Assembly: GCF_024746795.1 (NCBI RefSeq)
Contig: NZ_CP080523.1
Location: forward strand, 682,001 to 746,000
DNA: 64,000 nt
Direction: 5' to 3'
Source of the DNA: Mesorhizobium sp. AR10
Lineage (GTDB): Bacteria; Pseudomonadota; Alphaproteobacteria; Rhizobiales; Rhizobiaceae
The position numbers and the translations under genes are program-made. The notes under the pieces were generated by a model. That model made no database searches and was not told the DNA's origin. It was given only the letters and a program-made list of their open reading frames with translations. Position 1 is the stretch's first letter. Every line of letters starts with the position of its first letter. Below are positions 34,233 to 43,200 of this stretch, one piece after another.

Positions 34233-35633
34233 ATGCGAAAGAAATTAGCCGCCTTGGTCATCTTTTCCATTCTTGCCGCGATCATGAGCGTTGGCGGGGC
34301 GCTTGCCGACAATCCCGAATTGCGCATCCGCAAGAACATAGATGCGCTGAAGCCGGAGGAGTTGTCCAACTACCTGCACGCGCTGGACATCGTCATGCGG
34401 CGTGACCCTTCGACGGTCGGGAGCTATGCCTACTACGCGGCACTTCACAACGACCTCGACGTTGGTCCCTGCGAGCATGCCACAGACACCTTCCTGCCCT
34501 GGCACCGCGCGCACCTGTATGATTTCGAAAACGAGCTCAGGGCATCGGATCCGCCGCGCACGTCCGAGGTTACGATCCCCTACTGGAACTGGTCGGAGCT
34601 TCCGAGCGGAACGCGCTTTCCCAAGGCGTTCGAAACTGAGGCGCTTCTGACGCGCAAGGATCGTTGGAACAGACCGATCTGCAAGGGCGCTCCGGACCCA
34701 AGCTGTGATCGTCTCTCCTTTCCATGGCCTGAACTCGACGCGGACGTTCTCTCGGTGAAATCCTGGTCTTCGCCAACGGAGGACAATTTCGGCAGCTTCA
34801 GCCTGAACCAGGCGGTGGAGTGCAAAGACCGCGCAGACGGCGGCTACGGAGCACTCGAGAATCCGCCGCACAACACCATGCATGGCAGCTACATCGGCGG
34901 CCTGATGGGCAATCCAAGGACAGCTGCGGAAGACCCGATCTACTGGTCCTATCACGCTTTTATCGACCTGCTCTGGTGGAATTGGCAGCAGCGCGCCAAC
35001 CACGTGGTCGACACCTGTCCGACCTGCAAACTCTGCGGGCTGAACTGGACCGTCGACAAGCTCGTCGATTCCGAAGCGCAGTTGAAAGTTTCCTACGAAT
35101 TCAGCCCGCCGCCGCCTGTGACGACGATCGCATCACCGGGGGGCATGCCCGAGCCGCTTGCGAGCGTTGATATGGCGCTGAGTGCGACCGAGGATCCTGT
35201 CGGACGCCACACGAGCCTTGTCACAATCCCATCCAAGAAGGTGGAAGCAGCGAGAGTGACGGTCCAGAACGTCCGCATCGTTTCTCCCGTCACGTTTCAG
35301 GTCAACGCATTCTTCTACCCGCAAAGCGAGGCAGCTTCCTTCGATCCCAAGGACCGCGCATCCCGCGAACGCCGCATCGTCTATGTCGGAACGATCTGGC
35401 AGAGGCACCACGGCCACGACACCACAAGCAGTGGATTGACCCAGACCTTCCGCGTCAATCTTGCGCCCTACCTCAACGCACTGGTTGCCGAACATGGCGG
35501 CGAGACCTGGGTGCTGGATGTCCGGACCTACGTCGATCCGAACAGTGATTCCGGAATGCACGGCCTGACTACGGATTCGGAGGCGATACGCGGCATCCTC
35601 GAATTCGGCGGTGTGGGCCTGTCGATCGAATAG
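34233..35633 (+). CDS. Tyrosinase family enzyme, secreted
   Basis: 466 residues with a signal peptide (RKKLAALVIFSILAAIMSVGG, cleaved near ALA). CuA ligands His72 (LHNDLD), His82 (CEHATDT) and His91 (LPWHRAH); CuB His213, His217 (PPHNTMHG) and His241 (WSYHAFIDLLWW). A C-terminal beta domain of about 200 residues follows, with a Cys pair (TCPTCKLC) nearby. Differs clearly from the tyrosinase at 17560, so two distinct tyrosinases are present within 20 kb. It would hydroxylate or oxidise phenols, possibly protein tyrosines, outside the cytoplasm. Confidence 0.92.
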   Translation: MRKKLAALVIFSILAAIMSVGGALADNPELRIRKNIDALKPEELSNYLHALDIVMRRDPSTVGSYAYYAALHNDLDVGPCEHATDTFLPWHRAHLYDFENELRASDPPRTSEVTIPYWNWSELPSGTRFPKAFETEALLTRKDRWNRPICKGAPDPSCDRLSFPWPELDADVLSVKSWSSPTEDNFGSFSLNQAVECKDRADGGYGALENPPHNTMHGSYIGGLMGNPRTAAEDPIYWSYHAFIDLLWWNWQQRANHVVDTCPTCKLCGLNWTVDKLVDSEAQLKVSYEFSPPPPVTTIASPGGMPEPLASVDMALSATEDPVGRHTSLVTIPSKKVEAARVTVQNVRIVSPVTFQVNAFFYPQSEAASFDPKDRASRERRIVYVGTIWQRHHGHDTTSSGLTQTFRVNLAPYLNALVAEHGGETWVLDVRTYVDPNSDSGMHGLTTDSEAIRGILEFGGVGLSIE

Positions 35634-35643
35634 GGGAGGTGAG

Positions 35644-36192
35644 ATGTCGACGCCACGCTGGGAACTGCACATTCGTCCCATGTTCAACCTTCAGGACTGG
35701 GATCATATGCGATCTCGATTTGACTTTTCGGACGTGAATGCCGTCTGGGCCTCTCGGCATGCCATTCTCGATCGGCTGCGGTCCGACGACCCGATGCCAC
35801 CCAGGCCCGAGGGCGGTCCTTGGCCGCGGGAGTGGGTTGATCTCTTCGACCGTTGGATCGTGGCCGGAGAGACCGAGTTCGGCGGACAGCCGCCGCGTCT
35901 GACTATCGGGCAAGGAACCGGTTACAATCTAGCGGCCGGCTTCGGAAAATGGCGCCTCACCGCAACAGTCTCCGTGCCTTCCCCGGATTCGAAAGCATGG
36001 CTGCATCTCGTTGCATTTTCGCCAGCGGTGCAGACCCTGACGATGTTCATCGAGGCGCCAGCCAATCCAGCGGGACCCGCGTCCGACCGCCCGCTGCTTG
36101 CCATGATCAATGCCTCACCCGCGCTGCAGGAGGTTGTCGTCATCAACGCGAACGGCGAGACGCGGCTGCCCCGTCCCGGCGCGGGCACATGA
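35644..36192 (+). CDS. Unknown protein, 182 residues
   Basis: Starts MSTPRWELHIRPMFNLQDWDHM with GAGGTG upstream and ends on an ATGA overlap region with the cytochrome P460 gene. First half helical and Pro/Trp-rich (PPRPEGGPWPREWVDLFDRW), second half beta-rich (KWRLTATVSVPSPDSKAWLH). The segment FRF-like DVNAVWASRHAILDRL resembles the region seen in proteins that accompany tyrosinase-like oxidases in other bacteria, but I cannot name the family. Probably a partner of the preceding tyrosinase. Confidence 0.7.
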   Translation: MSTPRWELHIRPMFNLQDWDHMRSRFDFSDVNAVWASRHAILDRLRSDDPMPPRPEGGPWPREWVDLFDRWIVAGETEFGGQPPRLTIGQGTGYNLAAGFGKWRLTATVSVPSPDSKAWLHLVAFSPAVQTLTMFIEAPANPAGPASDRPLLAMINASPALQEVVVINANGETRLPRPGAGT

Positions 36193-36203
36193 AGGAGATG
36201 GAC

Positions 36204-36809
36204 ATGGTCGCGCGCGCTCTCGCAATCCAGATTGGCATCGCCTCGCTGCTGATCGGCATGGCCGGATCGGCCACTGCCCAGACCGCCCCAACCTACGACG
36301 CCAGCGGCAACCTCGTTCTGCCGCCGAGCTATGAGAACTGGGTCTTCGTCGGCTCGAATCTGGGCCTCGCGTATAAGAGCGGCGCCGCGGCCATGACAGC
36401 GCTCGAAGCCACACGTGCCGACAGCCAGGTCTTTCACAATATCTATATCGACCCGACGGCCTATGCGGCATTCGTCAAGACCGGCGTGTTTCCCGATCCG
36501 ACGATCCTGATCATGGAAAACTACGCCGCCGAGGACAAGGACAGCGGCGGCGTGCTCAACGGCGGCACCTACAATGGCAACCGGGTGAGGGTGGAGGCGG
36601 CTGTCAAGGATTCGCACCGCCCGACCCGCCCCGATTCGAAAGAGGTGTGGGCGTATTACTCCTTCTCAGTCAATGCCGCCGGCCAGCCTGCGCCGGCGAC
36701 CTCGGCATTTCCGGACGCCGCTTGCTACTCCTGCCACAAGCTGCATGCCGGCCACGACAATGTGTGGGTGCAGTTCTATCCCCAGCTAAGACGCTGGATC
36801 CAGCCATGA
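36204..36809 (+). CDS. Cytochrome P460 family protein
   Basis: 201 residues with a signal peptide (MVARALAIQIGIASLLIGMA, cleaved after TAQ). Family landmarks: SYENWVFVGSNLGLAY, FHNIYIDPTAYAAFVKTG and the haem motif CYSCH (Cys174, Cys177, His178) followed by LHAGHDNVWVQFYPQLR. P460 haem is further cross-linked to a lysine in this family, so this is another enzyme with a protein-derived cross-link. AAGGAG precedes ATG 36204 by six bases; ATG 36189 is an alternative. It acts in the periplasm as an oxidase or electron carrier. Confidence 0.88.
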   Translation: MVARALAIQIGIASLLIGMAGSATAQTAPTYDASGNLVLPPSYENWVFVGSNLGLAYKSGAAAMTALEATRADSQVFHNIYIDPTAYAAFVKTGVFPDPTILIMENYAAEDKDSGGVLNGGTYNGNRVRVEAAVKDSHRPTRPDSKEVWAYYSFSVNAAGQPAPATSAFPDAACYSCHKLHAGHDNVWVQFYPQLRRWIQP

Positions 36810-38122
36810 CCGCCATGAAAACATGGAGGCCGACCAGCCTTCCGGTTGCTCGCCGCACCGACGACATCTGGTTCGTCGATGCGGCCGTCGGATGGGCGGT
36901 CAATGCCGACGGCTACATCATGAAGACGAGTGATGGCGGCGCCAGCTGGATCCGCCAGGCGCATCTGGCAGGCAGTTATCTGCGTTGCATTGCGTTCGCC
37001 GACGCCGACACCGGATGGGTCGGGACCCTGCACGGCCCCCACCGCCTCTATGTCACCCGCAACGGCGGTGCCGACTGGGTGCATGTGGAAAATCTTCCCG
37101 CGGGCGCGCCCGGACGCATTTGCGGCCTCTCAGCGCCCGGTCCGACGACGCTCTATGCTTCGGGCACCAACTACCCCAACGAGCAGGCCGGGATCCTGCG
37201 CACCCGTGACGGAGGTGCAACGTGGGACACCATGCAAGTTCCGGATGCGGCGCTTCTGGTCGACATCTGTTTCGATTCACCCGACACAGGGTGGGTGGTG
37301 GGTGGGGTCAATGACGTCGGCCACCCCGCACGCCCGACGCAGAGGGCCGACGTGGTGCCCGGGATATTCTTCACCAGGGACGGTGGTGAGACCTGGGTCA
37401 ACCAGGTACGCGGCAACGCCGCATCCGGGGAGTTCCCGCGCGGCGAATGGGGCTGGAAATTCCAGAAACTCAACGAGCGCGTGCTTTTCGTATCCTGCGA
37501 GAACTTCCATGACGGAGCAATTCTACGCAGCGACGACAGCGGGCAATCCTGGCGGAGGCTGCGACTGAACGACCGCCAAAGGAACTCCAACCTTGAAGGA
37601 ATAGGCTTTCTCGACGAACGGCAAGGCTGGGTCGGGGGCTGGGGCGACGCCGACTTCACCGGCGGCTTCTCCAGCGCAACCGTTGACGGCGGCGCCAACT
37701 GGAGCGAAGCCAACGAAATCGGCTTCCGGCTCAATCGTTTTCGCTTCATCGGCAATCCACCGACGGTCGCCTATGCCTCCGGTGATACGGTCTACAAGCT
37801 CACGGACGAGCCGGTCGCGGTCGCCGCCCTTGCGGCGTACGCGCGCAGTCCTGAAGCGGTGGGCGAAGAGAGCGTCGCGTTGCCCGCCGAAATCCCTGCC
37901 GGAGCGCGGCTCCTTCAGGTCCGGATATGGGAACGGTTCGGACGCCAGGTGCGGCGCTTTGCCGACGAGGTCGATCCGGCTCCAGGACAGCGTTCGATCG
38001 TGTGGGATTTCACCGACGACAGCGGCCGAAAACTGGTTCCGGGGCCATTCATCGTACGCATCACGATCAACGACGATTCATCCAGCATGATCGTCCACAA
38101 GAAGACTTCGTCCACAAACTGA
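36806..38122 (+). CDS. Beta-propeller (HCF136/Ycf48/BNR-like) protein
   Basis: 438 residues, ATG overlapping the P460 stop (ATGA). Repeated blades with TSDGGASWIRQ, TRNGGADWVHV, TRDGGATWDTM, TRDGGETWVNQ and VDGGANWSEA, typical of Ycf48/HCF136-like assembly factors. A C-terminal domain of about 80 residues (RLLQVRIWERFGRQVRR, IVWDFTDDSGRKLVPGPFIV) resembles a FlgD-type Ig domain. Ycf48-type propellers help assemble metal-containing complexes. No signal peptide is evident, so location is open. Confidence 0.85.
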   Translation: MTAMKTWRPTSLPVARRTDDIWFVDAAVGWAVNADGYIMKTSDGGASWIRQAHLAGSYLRCIAFADADTGWVGTLHGPHRLYVTRNGGADWVHVENLPAGAPGRICGLSAPGPTTLYASGTNYPNEQAGILRTRDGGATWDTMQVPDAALLVDICFDSPDTGWVVGGVNDVGHPARPTQRADVVPGIFFTRDGGETWVNQVRGNAASGEFPRGEWGWKFQKLNERVLFVSCENFHDGAILRSDDSGQSWRRLRLNDRQRNSNLEGIGFLDERQGWVGGWGDADFTGGFSSATVDGGANWSEANEIGFRLNRFRFIGNPPTVAYASGDTVYKLTDEPVAVAALAAYARSPEAVGEESVALPAEIPAGARLLQVRIWERFGRQVRRFADEVDPAPGQRSIVWDFTDDSGRKLVPGPFIVRITINDDSSSMIVHKKTSSTN

Positions 38123-38133
38123 AAGGGCATTTT

Positions 38134-38784
38134 ATGAGCGCAGGCAAAATCTATTCGGTCGATGACGTCGCCACGACGCTGCTCAAGGGCAAGCCGCCGT
38201 CGCTGCTCGTCACCAGCAGCGGGCGCGTCGTCAGCAGTGGCTGGAGCAATCCGGAACTGGCGCAGTACGTCCATATCGTACCACCTGCGGACGGCATTCT
38301 GGATTTCGATTTCATCGCACGCAGGCCGCCCGCCGGCAGCGTGGTCCTGCCCGTGCTCACTCCCATTCGCGCCGAGATCCTGCTTCAGGATACCGACCTG
38401 GCGAACTACTGGGGGCCTGGATTGCCGCTGCGCGGCGTCCGCGTGCATGCCGTCTCGAACGTCAAGACCGCACTGTTCGACAAGGCATCGAAGATGCACA
38501 GCCTGGCGAGCGGATCGGCCGCGCTGGCGGCGCCGAGCCAGCCCGTCGAGGCGGCCGGCGCCCCCAGCTTCGCGGCGGATATCAAGCCGCTGTTCCGTCC
38601 GAAGGATATCAACGTGATGGCCGCGGTAACCGGCTGGCGCTTGGACGTCTACGAGGACGTCAAGGCGAACGCTCCCGGAATTCTGCAGCATTTGCGGGAT
38701 GGAGACATGCCGTGTGACGGCAAATGGCCCATAGCCGATGTCGACTTGTTCGACAATTGGACGACCACAGGAATGAATGCATAG
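38134..38784 (+). CDS. Unknown protein with a domain like those beside oxidases
   Basis: 216 residues. The C-terminal 70 residues (FAADIKPLFRPKDINVM, LDVYEDVKANAPGILQHL, DGDMPCDGKWP) form a short helical domain seen next to tyrosinase-like or LodA-like genes in other bacteria; name unknown to me. The N-terminal 110 residues are beta-rich (PSLLVTSSGRVVSSGWSN, GSVVLPVLTPIRAEIL). ATG 38134 has an AAAGGG site. Eleven bases after the propeller gene. Confidence 0.7.
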   Translation: MSAGKIYSVDDVATTLLKGKPPSLLVTSSGRVVSSGWSNPELAQYVHIVPPADGILDFDFIARRPPAGSVVLPVLTPIRAEILLQDTDLANYWGPGLPLRGVRVHAVSNVKTALFDKASKMHSLASGSAALAAPSQPVEAAGAPSFAADIKPLFRPKDINVMAAVTGWRLDVYEDVKANAPGILQHLRDGDMPCDGKWPIADVDLFDNWTTTGMNA

Positions 38785-38808
38785 CAAATCTTACTCGGGG
38801 GAATCGTC

Positions 38809-39840
38809 ATGTGCATGTACTGCAGTATAGTCCCACTCCAGGTATTGTTGCGTCTGTCAAAAGACCAGACTTACTCGTCACAGGTCAGGCGCGGGCTCGC
38901 CGACGCAGCGCAGGTCGATACCCAACTGCGCAAGCTTCGCGAGCAGGCCCGCAAGCTGACAAGGGCTTCCGAGGCGGTTTCGCCCGGAATCGTGGCACTG
39001 GCCGCCGCGCCAACCATCACCATATATGATTGCAACGGCTCAAAGACGCTGCCAGGCCTGCCGGTAACTAATCCTGACACATCTGCCGATGCGAGTATCA
39101 AGCAGGCATTCGAAACGACTACGAACGTTTCGAAATTCTATCAGCAAGTATTCAATCGAAATTCTATCGACAGTTCCGGGATGACGATATTGTCCTCGGT
39201 CCACTTCGGTATCGGATACAACAATGCCAATTGGAATGGGTCTCAGATGTTGTACGGTGACGGAGACGGCGCGATTTTCGTCGACTTCACCAGGAGCAAC
39301 GACGTCATTTGCCACGAACTTACGCACGGTGTCATACAGCACAGCCTTCAATTGGTCTACAGCAACGAACCGGGCGGCCTGAATGAGAGCATGTCGGATG
39401 TTTTTGGCGCGATGTTCCGTCAATGGATGGCTGGGCAAACGGTCGCGACCGCCGACTGGCTGATCGGCAAGGACATTGTCGGACCGCAGGCTGCCGCCAA
39501 TGGGCTGACCTGCCTGAGAGATATGGCAAGCCCCGGCAATGCGCATTGCATCGCTCCCCAAGTCTTTCATTACGCGAACTACCGGCCGGGAATAGACCCT
39601 CACACGAGCAGCGGCATACCGAATTTCGCATTCTACAACGCGGCAATGGCGATTGGGGGCAACAGCTGGGACAGCGCGGGCCAGATTTGGTACGCTGCAA
39701 TGACCGGGTTTGGCGCTTCTCCGAACATGACAATGCAGAAATTCGCTGACCGGACCCGTCAGGTCGCAGGCCAACTGTTCCCAGGAAACGCAGCGGTGGC
39801 CAATGCGGTCGATCAAGGATGGAGGCAAGTCGGATTGTAG
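38809..39840 (+). CDS. Protealysin-like M4 metallopeptidase
   Basis: 343 residues. Zinc motif HELTH (His169, Glu170, His173) with third ligand Glu193 in GGLNESMSDVFG, characteristic of thermolysin (M4) peptidases. A short propeptide starting CMYCSIVPLQVLLRLS resembles the CxIIPPxxL propeptide of protealysin-like members, which have no signal peptide. It is followed 27 bases later by an emfourin-like inhibitor gene, as in Serratia. In this cluster it may process or activate one of the oxidases. Confidence 0.92.
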   Translation: MCMYCSIVPLQVLLRLSKDQTYSSQVRRGLADAAQVDTQLRKLREQARKLTRASEAVSPGIVALAAAPTITIYDCNGSKTLPGLPVTNPDTSADASIKQAFETTTNVSKFYQQVFNRNSIDSSGMTILSSVHFGIGYNNANWNGSQMLYGDGDGAIFVDFTRSNDVICHELTHGVIQHSLQLVYSNEPGGLNESMSDVFGAMFRQWMAGQTVATADWLIGKDIVGPQAAANGLTCLRDMASPGNAHCIAPQVFHYANYRPGIDPHTSSGIPNFAFYNAAMAIGGNSWDSAGQIWYAAMTGFGASPNMTMQKFADRTRQVAGQLFPGNAAVANAVDQGWRQVGL

Positions 39841-39867
39841 CGACTGCCGGTGCCGATTGGAGTTGTG

Positions 39868-40155
39868 ATGAGCGATCTGAAGATAGAGAAGGTGGGCGGA
39901 CTTGCCGGCTTCGGCCTGCCCAACTCCAGATTGAAGAGCCGGGGGAGCTTAGCGGCCAAAGATCTTACAAAAGCGGATCAAGCGGCTGTCGAGGCTCTCT
40001 TCGCCAACAAGGACAAAGGCGGCACGTCCGCCGTCGCAGATGAGTTTCGCTACCGCATAACGCGCGAAACGGCGAAAGGGCCGGAAACGATAGAGGTCGC
40101 GGAGCATGCTGTGCCCGAGGCCCTCGCCGCCAGCGTCAAAGACGAGATCGAGTAG
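39868..40155 (+). CDS. Emfourin-like protealysin inhibitor
   Basis: 95 residues from ATG 39868 (GGAG upstream). Begins LKIEKVGGLAGFGLP and is compact and charged (LTKADQAAVEALFANKDKGG, EFRYRITRETAKG), matching the emfourin family that inhibits protealysin-like M4 peptidases in the same operon. Directly downstream of the M4 gene. It should keep the protease inactive in the cytoplasm. Confidence 0.82.
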   Translation: MSDLKIEKVGGLAGFGLPNSRLKSRGSLAAKDLTKADQAAVEALFANKDKGGTSAVADEFRYRITRETAKGPETIEVAEHAVPEALAASVKDEIE

Positions 40156-40231
40156 CGGTCTGGCGCCCGTGCAATCGCGTGTTTGAGCAGAGGAAGCGGC
40201 GAGCGCGATGCAGCATGTTCCGGCGGACGTC

Positions 40232-43200
40232 TCAGGCCATCACCATCAGTTTGAGGCCTGGCACATCAGCCGTGAACGTCCCATAGTGGAGCCGCTCCGC
40301 TATCCCGGATAGTTCCGCGGCCGATCGCGCGATCTGGTCGTCGGGCGAGCCGTTGCGTGAGTCCGTCAAGATCCGGCACCTGCGCACCACCACATCCGCC
40401 CATGCCATCGGTTCGTGCTGGGTGTATCGGGCCAGTGCGTCGGCGAGCCGCGTGGCATCGTCGAGGTCGCCGTGGGCAAGGCTTGCATCGATCGCGTCGC
40501 GATAGAACCACAGGTGGTTGGAGCCGATGCACCCCGCCGCGAGCAGCGCCTCTCCTTGCTTGAGCACAGCCTTGCGTTTCCTCGCATCCGGTTCGCACAG
40601 CGCGATCTCCCCCAGTACCCGCGCGCCGTTGTACGACATGCCCACGTCCTCGCTGGCCCTCAGAGCCTCGTCCAGCACCTCGCGGGCCTGCGCATGCTGG
40701 CCGCGAAGCCGCAGGACCTTTGCCAGAAAGGTGAGGTTCAACGGCTCGAAGCGTCGTGCACCGAGTTCGCGCGCCAGAGACTGTGCCTGCGTAGCGTACG
40801 CGTCCGCCTCGTCGAGAAGCCCCAAATCGAACGAGATCACGCTGAGAAAGGACAGGCAGCACAGTTCGGCGCGGCGATGGGCAATCTGCCTGGCGCGCTC
40901 GAGCGCGGCCAGTCCCTGTGACAAGGCTTCCCGAAGCGGAATGAAATAATGCGCGGCGGTGGCCACCATGTGATGGTTTTCCACCGCTGTGCGCCGCCAG
41001 CCTCTTTCGTCCGACATCTGAACGCATTGGCGAAACAATGCATGGGCGCTACGCATGCGCCCGCGCGCGTATTCCGCATCGCCAAGCCCGCTCAGCGCCA
41101 GCACCTCGGTTTCGGCGCAGTCGGCCTTTCGCGCCGTCAATCGCGCCGCGTCGTGCTGGCGGTAGCAGTCGTCGACGCGGCCTTGCGGGAAGAACACGCT
41201 GCCGCGCAAGTAATGAGCCTGCGCCAACTCCTTGGTGCAGCCGCGCTCAAGTGCGGCGTTTTCAGCCAGATCGAGGAATCTCAATGCGTCGGCATATCGA
41301 TCGACAGAGGCATGGCATTTAGCCAGGACCAGCCAGGCCTGTATCGTCGCCAGGTCATTCGAAGCGGATGGCAACTGCACCACTTCGCCAGCCACCGTGA
41401 TCGCGCTTCCGGTCAACCCCATCGCAAGCAAAACCTGCGCCTTGAGCAGCAGCAGATCGCGACGTTGCGGGTCAGTGCGTGCCCATCGCAGACCGCGTTC
41501 GGCAAGCGCAAGGGCTTCCGCGTACCGAAGGCTCTGCAGCTGCTCCGTCGCAGCCTGACGGAAGGCCTCGGCGGTCTGCTGGTCGGCGGCCTTCTCGAGG
41601 TGCTCCGCGCGCAACACGGCATTCGTCCCGGCGAACCATTCCGCCGCGCTTTGATGCAGCTTGCGGCGCTGGGACGCCGTTGTCGAGGCGTATGTGACGT
41701 CACGAATAAGAGGGTGGTTGAACACCCAGGTCTCGTCTATCAGCTCGATCAGGCCGCCCTGCGCCAGCGTGCGTGGGTCGTAGCTCGAATCCATCAGCAG
41801 GAAGCGAAGCATCTCCGTCGATGCGCGTGCCCCGGCAACCGCCAGGGCGCGAAGCGCCAGCCCATCCGAACGCGGCAAGTGCGCAAGCCTGGTCTTGATC
41901 GCATCCATGATCGTCGCTGGAATGGCGCTATCGGCCGAAGCATCGATGTGGCGCAGCAACTGCACGAGGAACAGTGGATTGCCCCCTGATCGCGAAATGC
42001 AGTCGTCGACCAAGTGCGCGGCAATCGAGGAGAACTGCGCCGCGATCTGCCGGCAGTCGTCATCCGGAAGCGAGCCGAGAGACAGCAGCATTCCGGTCTG
42101 GTCGGCAGTGGCGCCATTTCTGCCGCTTGCCTCAAGTACGTTGGCTACGCGAGATGTCATCAGGACGGCGATCGGCAGGTTTGCGACGAGCTTGGCGATA
42201 TCCCGCAGGAACGACAGCTCGGAATGGTCGGCAATCTCGGCATTGTTGATGATAACGACCAGCGGCGTGAGCCGGGACGCTTTGCAGACGATGTCGACCA
42301 CCACAGCCTGTTTGCCCAGCTTGCGGGCCTGGTCGTCAAGCAGCGAATACTGGCCGAGCAGGGATATCGGAATAGGCAGGTTCAGCAAATCGTACACAAA
42401 CGGGAACTGCCGCTCTTGCAGCCACCCCCGGCTCTTCATCTCGGCAAGCAGAAGATCCATGTCGGCCGTTGCCAGCCCTTCCGTCCTGAGCAGGTCGGCA
42501 AGAAGCAATCCGGCGACCGACGAAGACGATGATGCCACGCTAAATTCATGGGGCTCGATGCGCAAGCAGCGGCAGTTCGCGGCCTCGCATTCGGTGGCCT
42601 CCTCGGCAAGTCGAGTCTTGCCGATACCGGCCTCGCCGACGATGGTGACCACGCAGCCCCGCCGGGCCGAAAAGACGGCCGTCAACAGGCTCCGCAACTG
42701 CATCAACTCGACTTGGCGGCCGACGAAGGCGGTTTGCCTGGCTAGCGGCTTGGCCCGACCGTTGACGGCCTTCCATATCTGCCCGGGCGCGGCATTGCGC
42801 GTTGCGCTTTCGACGCTGACCGCGTCAAACCTGTCGCCGACCGCCTGGAAGATCTCCGACGTCATGTAGACGCCCGGAGTACTCGATTGCTCGGCAAGCC
42901 ACAGCGAATTGGCGACCACCGGCCCATGTATGTCGCATTCACCCGATGAAGTTTGGGTCTCGACAAGCGCCAGACCGCAGTCCACGCCGACGCGCCAGGT
43001 GAAAGTCTTGCCCAGTTCGCGGGTGACCTCGTCGGCTGCCTGCGCAAAGGTCAGTGCGGCGCCAAGGCAGGTGAAGATGGCACTCTCTTGAGTAGCCTCA
43101 ATGCCAAAACCGGCGATGTACCTATCGGCCGCCCGCGAGACGATCGTGCCTCCCTTCTTGCCGACGATTCCGCGCAGCAGCTGTTCGAAGGCGTTGGTTG

